In this document: piece by piece, positions 15,616 to 24,040 of the stretch | Layout: each line of letters starts with the position of its first letter | How positions within the stretch are numbered: the first letter of the stretch is position 1 | The notes under the pieces: model-generated | Seen by the model: the letters and a program-made list of their open reading frames with translations, nothing else | Database searches by the model: none | What the model was told of the DNA's origin: nothing | Translations under genes and position numbers: made by a program | NCBI RefSeq assembly: GCF_900104535.1 | Contig: NZ_LT629710.1 | Location: 4,127,501 to 4,191,500 of the forward strand | Source: Nakamurella panacisegetis | GTDB taxonomy: Bacteria; Actinomycetota; Actinomycetes; Mycobacteriales; Nakamurellaceae | DNA length: 64,000 bases | Direction: 5' to 3'

Positions 15616-15885
15616 TCAGGTGGCATCCGACGGCAGTTCACTGGATAGCTCGGCCAGCGAAGCCGCAGCGCGGCGGTAGGCCTCGGCGATGTATTCCACG
15701 AGCTTGACCCGTTCCACCCGCCACTGACCGCGGCCACCGATCTGGATGCCGACCAGCTCCCCGGTCCGGACCAGCGCATAGACCTGGGACACCGACACGC
15801 TGAGTTCGTCGCCCACCTCGGCCAGGGTGAGGCGGCGTCCGCCGGGCGACTCGGGGGTGTTGTCCACGACAGGCAACCTGCCCAC
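15616..15885 (-). CDS. Small HTH_17/BldC-like DNA-binding protein
   Basis: 89 residues from the GTG at 15885; a GTG at 15867 is equally possible and the long upstream open frame is antisense to another gene fragment. RRLTLAEVGDELSVSVSQVY then ALVRTGELVGIQIGGRGQWR is the excisionase/BldC-like winged helix common in Actinomycetota, followed by a helical tail. It lies divergent from the GIY-YIG-like fragment and directly upstream of the 269-residue hypothetical gene, which it may regulate. Confidence 0.7.
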   Translation of the reverse strand: MGRLPVVDNTPESPGGRRLTLAEVGDELSVSVSQVYALVRTGELVGIQIGGRGQWRVERVKLVEYIAEAYRRAAASLAELSSELPSDAT

Positions 15886-15954
15886 GGAGCCAGATCCGAC
15901 GCGGGTGGAGCGCCAACGCGTCCTGCTGGGCGCACGCCCGGCTACGTTGGCGAG

Positions 15955-16107
15955 GTGATCCCTGCGACCGTTGCCGGCGACCTGCGGCTGGGCCATATCC
16001 TGGCCGCGACCGGCATTGACCTGGGCGACATCGTTATCCTGCGTCACACCGTTAACCTGGATCCACCGACCGGGGGCTGGCGGTGGTCCTTCGCGGGGGC
16101 AAGTTGA
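15955..16107 (+). pseudogene. N-terminal fragment, GIY-YIG-nuclease-like protein
   Basis: GTG behind TACGTT (six-base gap) opens LRLGHILAATGIDLGDIVIL then RHTVNL, the N-terminal segment I know from actinobacterial GIY-YIG family proteins. After about 40 residues the frame ends and IS3-type DNA begins. The nuclease domain itself is absent, so this is a 5' remnant cut by the rearrangement. Confidence 0.4.
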
Positions 16108-16141
16108 TCTTGGTTTTGCGGGGCGTGGTTGACCTGCCGGT

Positions 16142-16292
16142 GTGAACCGCACTGGCTCCGGTGGAGACTCTTGACCTTGGGGACGAGGATGGAGTCATGG
16201 GATCTGAGGTTTCACCGGGCAAGCCGACCACCCGTCGGTATTCGCCTGCGGAGAAGGAGCAGGCGGTCCGGCTGGTCCGGCAGTTGCGCTAG
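16142..16292 (+). pseudogene. IS3-family left end with truncated OrfA
   Basis: TGAACCGCACTGGCTCCGG at 16142 looks like an IS3 terminal repeat. The ATG at 16197 opens TTRRYSPAEKEQAVRLVRQL, the classical start of an IS3 OrfA transposase, but a TAG follows at once and no OrfB is present. Only the left end of the element remains. Confidence 0.7.
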
Positions 16293-16409
16293 GCCTTGCT
16301 GTGCTGGCCGCCGGTGGCGACAGACAGATCGTATCCGCGCGACGGGGAGGCTAATTGGGTTTGTGACGGGAAGCTTTCCGGCCCTCTACCTGTCGGTTAC
16401 GCTGCGCCT

Positions 16410-16775
16410 GTGATTCCGTACGCTGCGCCACCGGTCGGTCCGCGACGCGGCCTGTCAGATACCGCTCGGCGTCGTTGGATGCGCGGCGGCCCTATCGTGG
16501 TCAGCGTGGTGGCGGCGATTCTGCTCGTCGCTGTCGCGACTGGTCAGGTGAACCTCTCGGTTCTCGACGCGGTCCTGGCTGCGCTGTGCTGGTGTCCAAT
16601 CTATCTGCTCTTCTACGCAATCATCGCCGGCATTGCTCGGGCAGTCGATTCGGATGCACGTCGCGCGTCCCGTGGCGTTCCGCCGCCAGGGTGGCCATAT
16701 CTGCAGCCGAGGTCGATGACCGGTCCGAACGGCGCCGGACCCGCCGGATCAACGACGCCCACTTCCCCCGGCTGA
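16410..16775 (+). CDS. Membrane protein, C-terminus replaced at the duplication boundary
   Basis: GTG start six bases behind TACGCT. The true part (to 16708) has a Pro-rich N-terminus, then two hydrophobic segments, GGPIVVSVVAAILLVAVATG and AALCWCPIYLLFYAIIAGIA. From 16709 the frame continues into out-of-frame istB DNA and stops at 16775 after a 22-residue non-natural tail. The gene has therefore lost its end through the segmental duplication. No family recognised. Confidence 0.5.
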   Translation: MIPYAAPPVGPRRGLSDTARRRWMRGGPIVVSVVAAILLVAVATGQVNLSVLDAVLAALCWCPIYLLFYAIIAGIARAVDSDARRASRGVPPPGWPYLQPRSMTGPNGAGPAGSTTPTSPG

Positions 16776-17317
16776 AGCGCCTCGCCGACTTCAAGGTCGA
16801 GCAGGTCCCCGGCCTGCAACCGGCGCAGCTGGCCACCTTGGCCAAAGGTGGTTACCTGGCCGCCGGTGAACCGGTGGTACTGCTCGGGGACTCCGGGACC
16901 GGCAAGTCGCACCTACTCATCGGTCTCGGGTTGGCGGCCTGCGAACAAGGCCGCAGGGTCCGCTACGTCACCACCGCCCAACTGGTCAACGAACTGGTCG
17001 AAGCGGCCGACGAACGAGTTCTGTCAAGGGTTGTCGGCCGCTACGGCCGTCTGGATCTTCTCCTTCTCGATGAGGTCGGATACGTCAAAATCGACCCCAG
17101 AGGGGCCGAGTTGCTGTTCCAGGTGATCACCGAACGGGAGGAACGGGCCTCCATCGGATTGGCAACAAATTTGCCGTTCAGCGAATGGGGATCGGTGTTC
17201 ACCGACGCCCGCCTCGTCGCGGCCATCGTCGACCGCGTCACCTTCAACGCCCACATCATCGAAACCGGCAGCCAGTCATACCGTCTCGGCAGCAAGACCA
17301 AGCCGCAACCGACATAG
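16709..17317 (+). pseudogene. Truncated istB (second copy)
   Basis: Codons 57-258 of istB with Walker A GDSGTGKSHL intact, but without the N-terminal domain that contacts IstA and without istA. The frame stays open upstream only by chance. Non-functional remnant carried by the duplication. Confidence 0.9.
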
Positions 17318-17332
17318 CGGAGCCAACAAACC

Positions 17333-17689
17333 TCAAACTGGCCGGGCCATCAGATCGCGACTCGCCACCGCCAATGAGGCGACATCGTCCCACCGAGGGT
17401 GATCAAGACAGTCCCGATCCGGGCTGCCGACAGGAACGTCCCCAAGAACGACCAATACAGCCTCGACAACGAGGCTGATAGAAGCCGCCTCGGTCTGATC
17501 CCGCAGAATCAAGCCAATCTCCTCTTCTGGCGGATGGTGATCCCACCAAGTGTCATCAATGAGCCAATGAACGGCATTTGTTAGATCGGGCCAGTCCGAG
17601 ACGTTGGCGTGGTTGATCGTTGCTAGCCGGTCAAGAGCCGCGATCACGTCGAGTCGACGCCCCGTCCAGGCCACCTCCTGTTCCGGCAT
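17333..17689 (-). CDS. SCO4402-family small protein (copy B)
   Basis: 118 residues identical to the protein at 10053-10409, with the same GGAGGG ribosome site. Identity at DNA level shows that the duplication is recent. Because the gene and its upstream 140 bases are intact in both copies, both could be expressed, giving double dosage of this immunity-like protein. Confidence 0.7.
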   Translation of the reverse strand: MPEQEVAWTGRRLDVIAALDRLATINHANVSDWPDLTNAVHWLIDDTWWDHHPPEEEIGLILRDQTEAASISLVVEAVLVVLGDVPVGSPDRDCLDHPRWDDVASLAVASRDLMARPV

Positions 17690-17832
17690 GTCCGACCGTC
17701 CCTCCATCAACCCATCCGGAAACCGATGGGTCCCCTGCGTCCACCCCAAGCATCAAGCAGTGCGCTCCAGCCTGTCCAGCCGGGGCCAGAATTCGTGGCG
17801 ACGGGTGGGGCCACAAGTCTTGACGAAACGCA

Positions 17833-17943
17833 GACGGATATGCCCGCGCCCAGCCACTGCGACCAGGCGTGCTCTTCCGTCATCTGACCCGTCCGCCCGC
17901 AGAATATGCAGCGCTTTGGTGCCTTGATCATGCCGACCATCAT
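17833..17943 (-). pseudogene. N-terminal fragment of an HNH-like protein
   Basis: The minus strand opens MIKAPKRCIFCGRTGQMTEE then HAWSQWLGAGIS, the CxxCG...EH...WL start of HNH-type endonuclease-like proteins in which the cysteines hold zinc. At 17832 the duplicated block begins and the rest is lost. Confidence 0.5.
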
Positions 17944-17995
17944 GGCGCCCGGGTACGATAGAGACCTCGGTCGGCGTCTTGCCGTGCCGTGGATC

Positions 17996-18340
17996 TCAGG
18001 CGCCTTCTTCGTACACAGCGGTCCAGGGTGAGCAGATGGTGCTCCACTCGCCATTCTCCTGCATCTGGAAGGTCAGCGATGTCCAGCCGTCGCTGCCCTC
18101 CGGGGCGGGAGCGGCGAAACGGAGGCAACGGGGACGGGTTTCGTTGGGTTCGTGCCCGATTTCTGGGACGGGCCCGTCGTAAATTTCCCGCCACCCGCTG
18201 CTCACGTCGACTCGTTCGAGTACCTGGGTGGTGTCTCGCCCATCCAGAGGCACCCGGCCGGCGACCGCGGTCGCCAGGTCGGTGCCGGCCAAGTCGATGG
18301 TCGCCTGGTCGATCGGTGTCCAGTCCAGGTACATGGTCAT
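17996..18340 (-). CDS. Hypothetical acidic protein, 114 aa
   Basis: MTMYLDWTPIDQATIDLAGT opens a compact acidic protein with PRCLRFAAPAPEGSDGWTSL and a Trp-rich C-terminus. No signal peptide, no membrane segment, no family that I recognise. Size and composition resemble orphan immunity or adaptor proteins found in such islands. It is the first undisturbed gene after the truncated HNH-like fragment. Confidence 0.55.
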   Translation of the reverse strand: MTMYLDWTPIDQATIDLAGTDLATAVAGRVPLDGRDTTQVLERVDVSSGWREIYDGPVPEIGHEPNETRPRCLRFAAPAPEGSDGWTSLTFQMQENGEWSTICSPWTAVYEEGA

Positions 18341-18366
18341 CGATAAAGGTTAACGGAGGTTGATCT

Positions 18367-18807
18367 CTAGTAGTGGCAGGTCGTGGCGCTGCAGTTGGCG
18401 TCCTTGGTTTTGCCGCCGTCCCACATGCGGTCGCCGTTGTAGGGCGGCACGTAGATCACGACACCCATACCGACGCCGACGGTGAGTACCGTGCCCTTGT
18501 AGTTCTTTCCGTTGCCCTGGGTCCACGATCCATTCGTTCCGACCTGCCCAGGGCCGGAGGTCAGATAGGCGAAGCCGGTGCCGTTGACGTTGCTCTTGTT
18601 CGTGGATTTGAACGAGTACTCGACGGCACGCGGGCCAGGGTGGGTCGCGATGGTGCCGATGGTGGCAACGTGGCCGGCGATCTCGACGTCGAGAATGCCG
18701 ACCACTGTGTCCCGGTCGGCCTCATCGCGCTGATCGATATGGTCGTTGGCCGGGCTCAACCACGACGGCTTCGACGACGCCCGGGCGAGTCCCGCGCGAG
18801 AACACAT
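18367..18807 (-). CDS. Hypothetical protein, probably 5'-truncated
   Basis: The C-terminal 115 residues have natural composition: DTVVGILDVEIAGHVATIGT, SKSNVNGTGFAYLTSGPG-type strands and a GVVIYVPPYNGDRMWDGG end with two late cysteines. The first about 25 residues overlap an integrase fragment on the other strand and are probably not original; no good ribosome site is present. Beta-rich, possibly secreted in its full form. Family unknown. Confidence 0.4.
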   Translation of the reverse strand: MCSRAGLARASSKPSWLSPANDHIDQRDEADRDTVVGILDVEIAGHVATIGTIATHPGPRAVEYSFKSTNKSNVNGTGFAYLTSGPGQVGTNGSWTQGNGKNYKGTVLTVGVGMGVVIYVPPYNGDRMWDGGKTKDANCSATTCHY

Positions 18808-19015
18808 TCGCGAACTTCTGGTCCACCACGGCCTACTCCCCCGCCGCCATCCCGACCTCGCTCACTTCGAACGATGGCTGCAGCACCGCCTCGATTCAAT
18901 CGATGATCCCACCGTCCGGCGGCCCCTCGAACAGTTCGCGAAATGGCACCACCTGCGACGGATATCGACGAATGGCCCGCAGGCGGCACGACCACCCGGC
19001 ACGCGATTCGCACCT
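18795..19015 (+). pseudogene. Internal fragment of a site-specific integrase/transposase
   Basis: REHIRELLVHHGLLPRRHPD, HFERWLQHRLDSIDDPTVRR and EQFAKWHHLRRI match the N-terminal core-binding region of the actinobacterial tyrosine-recombinase transposases that carry a zinc-finger start. Both ends are missing: the minus-strand gene lies on the left and the IS256-type end on the right. Confidence 0.55.
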
Positions 19016-19138
19016 TCATCGTCTGGAGCAGTGAACAGAAACTCAACTCCGCACTGTCGGTTGGGTTCCGCCGGGCACGGTCGGGACTGTCGGTTTAACG
19101 GTGGATCTGGGTTTGGTCTGACCGAGAGGTAGCAGATC

Positions 19139-19661
19139 ATGACTGACACCATTGACGCTGTGACGGCTGATGAGGTGGTGGACCAGCAGCAGCTGGCCGA
19201 ACGCTCCTTGTCCAGGCCAGGGCGCAGGGCATCGACCTGGTGGGCCCGGGTGGGCTGTTGAACCAGATCACCAAACGGGTGTTGGAGACCGCCTTGGAGG
19301 CGGAGATGTCCGAGCACCTGGGCTATGACAAGCACGACTATGCCGGCCGGGAGGGCGGCAATTCCCGCAACGGCGTGCGAACCAAGACGGTGTTGACGGA
19401 GATCGGTCCGGTGCAGATCGACGTCCCGCGGGACACCGACGCCTCGTTTGATCCGCAGATCGTGCGGAAGCGGCAGCGCCGGCTGACCGGGGTCGATCAG
19501 ATCGTCTTGTCGTTGACGGCAAGGGGTTTGACGACCGGTGAGATCTCTGCCCACTTCGCCGAGGTCTATGGGGCGTCGATCTCGCGGGACACGATTTCCA
19601 AGATCACCGACAAGGTGGTGGAGGAGATGAACGAGTGGTTTAACCGGCCGTTGGACCGCGG
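19139..19661 (+). pseudogene. IS256-family transposase, 5' part with frameshift
   Basis: The ATG at 19139 opens MTDTIDAVTADEVVDQQQLA, but near 19200 one base is missing and the family sequence (LLVQARAQGIDLVGPGGLLN, then EMSEHLGYDKHDYAGREGGN) continues in the next frame. It runs to FNRPLDR at about 19660, where IS30 begins. The continuation is at 20903. Both the frameshift and the insertion inactivate the gene. Confidence 0.85.
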
Positions 19662-20901
19662 GCGGTTTCTAGCGAACGTCGTGAATCCTGACGAGCGGAG
19701 TACGACATGCCTAGATTCGCTGCCAACAAGATGCCGGCTGCGGTCAAACGACGATATTTTGAGCTGATCCGAACTGGCCTGTCCGGGGCTGCGGCGTCGG
19801 AGATGGTCGGCGTGTCCTTGAGCTGCGGATCGCTGTGGTTCATCGACGCTGGCAGCGTGAGCTATGTCGATACGCCGATCAGCAACCGCTACCTCAATCA
19901 GGACGACCGGATCGAGATCGCCGACGGGCTGGCCCGGGGAGAGCCGGTGAAGTCGATCGCTGCCCGCATCGGTCGCAGCTTCCAGACCGTTTATCGGGAG
20001 ATCGCCAGGAACAGCAAGGCCGACGGCAGATATCAGCCGTGGTTCGCCCACAACCAAGCCCACGAGCGACGTCGGCGACCCAAGCCGCACCGATTCGCCG
20101 CGGACGACCAACTTCGCGCAGTGGTCGCCGGCAAGCTCAAGACCCGATGGTCGCCGGGACAGATCAGTCGATGGCTGCGGCGCCGCTACCGCAATCGACC
20201 CGATTGGCACGTCTGCGCCGAGACCATCTACGCGGGCGTCTACCGCGGGCTGATCTGCGCCGCGACCCCTAGCAACCTGCGTACGGCCCGTATCTACCGC
20301 CACCGCAGAGGTAGGGGCCGAACCCGTGAAGGCGCGATGAAGCAGTTGACCAAGATGAAGTCGATCTCAAGCCGGCCGGCCGTGGTCGAGCGTCGCGGTC
20401 AGGTCGGTCACTGGGAAGGTGACCTCATCATCGGTGCGGGACAACGGTCTGCGATCGCAACACTGGTCGAACGCAAGACCAGACACACCGTCCTGGTCCC
20501 ACTGCCCGACGGACATTCGGCCCAATCCGTCGGTGACGCACTGATCGCTGTGTTCGCCGGCATGCCACCAGCGCTGCGTCGCACACTGACCTGGGACCAG
20601 GGCAACGAGATGTTTCACCACGACCGGATCGAACGGGCCACCAAGATCAAAATCTACTTCGCGGATCCACACTCACCCTGGCAGCGAGGCAGCAACGAAA
20701 ACACCAACGGCCTCTTGAGACAGTACTTTCCGAAGGGCACCGACCTCTCGCTCATCACCGCCGCCCACCTCGCTCAGGTAACAGCGGAAATGAACTCGCG
20801 ACCACGCCTGTGCCTGGCGGATCGCACACCAGCACAGCTCATGCGACGATGGGACCGCCGACTGGCAACTCAATGATTCGCAACGTTCGCTAGAAACCGC
20901 C
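19662..20901 (+). mobile_element. IS30-family insertion sequence inside IS256
   Basis: The ends GGCGGTTTCTAGCGAACG (19661/19662 onward) and its inverse CGTTCGCTAGAAACCGCC (to about 20901) are perfect for 18 bases, then 25 of 27 overall. The element carries one transposase gene and splits the IS256 transposase between residues LDR and VYAAVF. Confidence 0.88.
19707..20876 (+). CDS. IS30-family transposase
   Basis: 389 residues. N-terminal helix-turn-helix region with EPVKSIAARIGRSFQTVYRE, then the DDE domain: GHWEGDLIIGAG (Asp about 239), LTWDQGNEM (Asp about 297) and QRGSNENTNGLLRQYFPKGT (Glu about 331). The last block is diagnostic of IS30. All catalytic residues are intact and the terminal repeats are present, so the element may be mobile. 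It lies in the same direction as the host transposase. Confidence 0.95.
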   Translation: MPRFAANKMPAAVKRRYFELIRTGLSGAAASEMVGVSLSCGSLWFIDAGSVSYVDTPISNRYLNQDDRIEIADGLARGEPVKSIAARIGRSFQTVYREIARNSKADGRYQPWFAHNQAHERRRRPKPHRFAADDQLRAVVAGKLKTRWSPGQISRWLRRRYRNRPDWHVCAETIYAGVYRGLICAATPSNLRTARIYRHRRGRGRTREGAMKQLTKMKSISSRPAVVERRGQVGHWEGDLIIGAGQRSAIATLVERKTRHTVLVPLPDGHSAQSVGDALIAVFAGMPPALRRTLTWDQGNEMFHHDRIERATKIKIYFADPHSPWQRGSNENTNGLLRQYFPKGTDLSLITAAHLAQVTAEMNSRPRLCLADRTPAQLMRRWDRRLATQ

Positions 20902-20902
20902 A

Positions 20903-21656
20903 GGTCTACGCAGCCGTGTTCATCGACGCGATCGTGGTGAAGGTCCGCGACGGGCAGGTCCGGAACAAACCGATGTACGTGGTCATCGGGGTCACCACCG
21001 GCGGTGAACGGGACATCCTGGGCATCTGGGCCGGCGACGGCGGTGAGGGCGCGAAGTTTTGGCTCGGGGTGCTCACCGAGGTGAAGAACCGCGGCGTCGC
21101 CGATGTCTGCATCGCAGTGTGCGACGGGTTGAAAGGCCTGCCCGAGGCGATCAACACGGTGTGGGCGCTGGCCACCGTGCAGCAGTGCATCATCCACCTG
21201 ATCCGCAACACCTTCCGATATGCGTCGAAGAAGTATTGGGGGGCAATCGCTTCCGACCTCAAACCGGTCTACACCGCGGCGTCAGAACCGGAGGTGACGC
21301 TGCGGCGGGACGAGTTCTGCGAGAAGTGGGGAACGCCGTACCCGGCGATCGCCAAGCTGTGGCAGTCGGCATGGTCGGAGTTCGTGCCGTTCCTGGACTA
21401 CGACGTGGAGATCAGACGGATCTTCTGTTCCACCAACGCCATTGAATCGTTGAACGCCCGCTATCGCCGGTCGATGCGAGCCCGCGGACACTTCCCCAAC
21501 GAGCAGGCCGCGCTGAAATGTCTGTACCTGGCGACCAGATCACTGGACCCCACCGGCAAGGGCAGAGCACGATGGACGATGAGGTGGAAGCCGGCGCTCA
21601 ACGCCTTCGCGATCACCTTCGAAGGACGCATCACCCCGAGCAGCAACCAACCATGA
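20903..21656 (+). pseudogene. IS256-family transposase, 3' part
   Basis: Resumes at VYAAVFIDAIVVKVRDGQVR (first catalytic Asp), followed by VCDGLKGLPEAINTVW (second Asp) and IFCSTNAIESLNARYRRSMR (Glu), the mutator-type DDE set. The frame is open to 21656, so only the 5' part and the junction are damaged. Could be expressed as a C-terminal piece but not as a full transposase. Confidence 0.9.
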
Positions 21657-21877
21657 CCCAGATCCAGATCCACCGTTTATCGGACACACCCCGCCTCGGT
21701 CGACTCGTCCCCAACCACGAGGTGACGGGTCTACCTGCAGTCGGCGAGGTAGGCGTCCTCTCCCCGACTACACCTCTTTGGGGACGGTGCGGCGTCTCAG
21801 AGCACCAGTAGGAGTCCGAACGGTCAGCCCGTCGGCACCTGCGGATCGGCACGGCGGGCGCCTGGTCAACGTTGCCA

Positions 21878-21906
21878 GGCAACCTTTCATGGCAGCTGCC
21901 GCGTTC
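21878..21906 (+). promoter_or_regulatory. ECF-type promoter before the sigma factor gene
   Basis: GGCAACC (21878-21884) and GCGTTC (21901-21906), about 17 bases apart, have the AAC / CGT form of ECF promoters. Position just upstream of the sigma gene suggests autoregulation. Confidence 0.45.
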
Positions 21907-21917
21907 ATCAGGTAGAG

Positions 21918-22466
21918 GTGACTATTGATGGGAACACAGACGTGACCGCTGAGGGCTTCGAGGAGTATGCGCGGGCGCACCGGCCAGGGCTGGTGCGCGC
22001 TGCCTATTTGCTGACCGGTGATGCTGAGCTGGCTGAGGACTTGGTGCAGGCGACGTTGCTGCGGGTGTGGCAGCGGTGGGCTCGGGTCAGCACGGTGTCG
22101 AACGTCGATGGCTACGTCTATCAGGTGATGTTTACCCGGTTTGTCAGCTGGCGCCGCCGGTTGTGGTCCGGGGAGCATCCCCATGCTGATGTCCCCGAGG
22201 GCGAACACGAGTCACCGGACGTGGCATCGCGGCTGTCGTTGGAGGCGGCGATTCGGTTGCTGCCTCCACGGCAGCGAGCGGTGTTGATCTTGCGCTACTA
22301 CCTGGATCTCACCGAGACGGACGCCGCGGAAGCGATGGGCTGTTCGGTGGGCACGGTGAAGAGTCAGAGCAGCCGAGCTCTGGCCAAGCTGCGGGCGACC
22401 GCGTCGGTAGTGCGTGAACAGCCCGATCCGATTCAGACCGAGGGTGGTGTTGTTCGTGGCGTTTGA
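21918..22466 (+). CDS. SigE-family ECF RNA polymerase sigma factor
   Basis: 182 residues from a GTG; a GTG at 21942 is an alternative that removes eight residues. Region 2 has RPGLVRAAYLLTGDAELAED and LVQATLLRVWQRW (about residues 22-52); region 4 has IRLLPPRQRAVLILRYYLDL and CSVGTVKSQSSRALAKLR. This is the actinobacterial SigE-family group. It directs RNA polymerase to a small regulon, probably including its own promoter. The next gene overlaps it by eleven bases and encodes a single-span membrane protein, the usual partner and likely anti-sigma factor. Confidence 0.9.
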   Translation: MTIDGNTDVTAEGFEEYARAHRPGLVRAAYLLTGDAELAEDLVQATLLRVWQRWARVSTVSNVDGYVYQVMFTRFVSWRRRLWSGEHPHADVPEGEHESPDVASRLSLEAAIRLLPPRQRAVLILRYYLDLTETDAAEAMGCSVGTVKSQSSRALAKLRATASVVREQPDPIQTEGGVVRGV

Positions 22467-23217
22467 TGTGAAAGGTAGTCGAGAGTCCAGTAACTCCGAG
22501 TTGGAAACGGCTGTCCGTGCGGCTTTGTCTCGGATGGCGGCCAACGCCCCTGCCGGTGCGGTGGTCCCTGAGGCGTCGTCGGATTCCGTGACCTCTGTAA
22601 GTCCTGTGCGATGGTTCGTGCCAGTGGCGGCGGTCGCGGCGGCGGTGGCGACGATCGTCGTTGCGGCGTTGTTGCTCGCGCGACCCAGCGCCCCTGATGT
22701 TGCTGCTCCGACCTTGCCCTCGTGCGCAGGTCAGGTCGACGCGTGGCCGCAGGGTGCTGCGCGTGCCGGAGCGGACAAGGTGATGGTGCCTGACACACCC
22801 ACTTCAGCCGTTGTGTGCCAATACGGGACACGCGGCACCCCCTACGATGCAGCGGCCACGACCGGCGGGTTGAAGCTCCACCAGTCCGGGACGTTGACCG
22901 GACGTGATCTGGCCGCAACGGTCGCTGGACTGAACGGGCTCCGCGTCGGTGCCCGTCACTGCTTCATCTCGCCGCGTGTTGTGGTGATAGTCGTGTTCGT
23001 CTACCCCTCAGGTCCATCCGTGACCGTCAAGATCAACGATTCCGCGTGCCCAATCGCCACCAACGGCCGATACACCGCCTCGGGTGAGATGCCGACGCTC
23101 GCCGGCTACGGCCTGACGACCACGACGACACTCACCACCCCATCAACCGCGGGTATGTCCAACGGTGCGCCGTCGTCGGTTCCTCCAACGTCACCGACAT
23201 TGGACCCGACATCCTGA
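22456..23217 (+). CDS. Membrane partner of the ECF sigma factor (putative anti-sigma)
   Basis: 253 residues from the GTG at 22456, overlapping the sigma gene. An N-terminal cytoplasmic segment with SNSELETAVRAALSRMAANA, one membrane helix (FVPVAAVAAAVATIVVAALL, about residues 52-74) and an outer domain with four cysteines, ending in a Thr/Ser/Pro-rich tail. This layout is common for proteins encoded right after SigE-family sigma factors, where the short inner part binds sigma. There is no zinc-binding HxxxCxxC motif, so sigma binding is inferred from position. Confidence 0.65.
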   Translation: MAFDVKGSRESSNSELETAVRAALSRMAANAPAGAVVPEASSDSVTSVSPVRWFVPVAAVAAAVATIVVAALLLARPSAPDVAAPTLPSCAGQVDAWPQGAARAGADKVMVPDTPTSAVVCQYGTRGTPYDAAATTGGLKLHQSGTLTGRDLAATVAGLNGLRVGARHCFISPRVVVIVVFVYPSGPSVTVKINDSACPIATNGRYTASGEMPTLAGYGLTTTTTLTTPSTAGMSNGAPSSVPPTSPTLDPTS

Positions 23218-23282
23218 GCTGGTGGCACGACCCGACCGGCTTGTCGATCGACAGGACCCACGACATGGACTAGACCGTCTTC

Positions 23283-23420
23283 ACCGGCACTACCTGGAGC
23301 GCCCCAAGTCAACTCACCACCGCCCCCGGCGGCCTCCTATCGATCTCGTGCACCACAGCTCTCACATGCACCACCGTCGATGGACAAGGTCGCATCATCA
23401 CCACTTCGTTGACGGCTTAA
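23283..23420 (+). pseudogene. Remnant of a secreted repeat-domain protein
   Basis: TGTTWSAPSQLTTAPGGLLS then ISCTTALTCTTVDGQGRIIT ends at TAA 23418-23420. The TWS...SCT...C..VD.xG pattern is that of secreted proteins with repeated beta-propeller-like units found downstream of sigma/anti-sigma pairs. An in-frame TAG at 23271 and lack of a start show it is decayed. Confidence 0.5.
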
Positions 23421-24040
23421 GTACCTTCAGGCATGGCGAACTCCCAGTCGAGCGCCTGCTCCTCGACGACTGGCCGATAGATGCAGGCCACTTTCCCGGT
23501 GACGAGGGCGAGCCTGGTCGACTCAAGAAAGAGGTCGACCGATGACCACTCCGGCGGAAAGTAGGGCACGTCATCTTTCGACCATATGCCCACGCACCCC
23601 GTGCTCTCGCCGCGCCGATTGTCTACAAAGAGATAGTTGCCATCCAGTTGATCAACGATCGGGATGAACGAAGGCAGAAAGTAAAGGCCTGGCGTGGCCG
23701 CCGCGGCACCGGCACTTTCGTCATATTCGTCTGGGTACTCCTGGCGCAATGTTTCGCCGATACCCGTCATAAGCGACCAGTTTTCACCAATTTCATGAAC
23801 ACCTAGAGATTCGCCTCCCGGAAGGACCCAGCCAAAGTGCCGATTCTGCGGTCCGGCCACATCAGCACCATTATGCACAAGTAGGAACGCCCGCAGTTGG
23901 CTCGGCAAAGTCTGCTGAAGAAGACTCTCCAACGCATCGACATCCGCATTGGTGGCACCAGGACGGAGTCCATCGAACGTGGCGCGTGCATGCACAGCGA
24001 GCCAAGATTCAATGCCTAGCCACGGTTCGTTCGGGTGCAA
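23417..24040 (-). CDS. SMI1/KNR4-family (SUKH) protein, putative immunity protein
   Basis: 207 residues from a TTG start with GAGG upstream. GATNADVDALESLLQQTLPS then LRAFLLVHNGAD and the late YLFVDNRRGESTGCVGIWSK block are the SUKH signature (helix, WxxxNG-like turn, D-x-x-G strand region). SUKH proteins neutralise partner toxins in polymorphic-toxin systems or serve as intracellular scaffolds. No toxin gene lies nearby. The stop codon shares TTAA with the convergent remnant at 23420. Confidence 0.85.
   Translation of the reverse strand: MHPNEPWLGIESWLAVHARATFDGLRPGATNADVDALESLLQQTLPSQLRAFLLVHNGADVAGPQNRHFGWVLPGGESLGVHEIGENWSLMTGIGETLRQEYPDEYDESAGAAAATPGLYFLPSFIPIVDQLDGNYLFVDNRRGESTGCVGIWSKDDVPYFPPEWSSVDLFLESTRLALVTGKVACIYRPVVEEQALDWEFAMPEGT

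Larger units (their letters stand above)
16709..17832 (+). repeat. Copy B of the 1124-bp direct duplication
   Basis: Matches 9429-10552 with two substitutions. Its left edge cuts a small membrane-protein gene and its right edge cuts an HNH-like gene, so this copy is the inserted one. Confidence 0.95.
19088..21686 (+). mobile_element. IS256-type element, interrupted by IS30
   Basis: The left end 19088-19110 and the right end 21664-21686 are inverted repeats: ACGGTGGATCTGG against CCAGATCCACCGT, with partial matching outward. Between them lies one mutator-type transposase gene split by an IS30 element. No clear target duplication is visible. Confidence 0.8.

Noticed and set aside
16475..17317. 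A 280-residue istB-like gene starting at 16475
   Set aside because: The first 78 residues are the wrong frame of the membrane-protein gene; the open frame across the junction is accidental.
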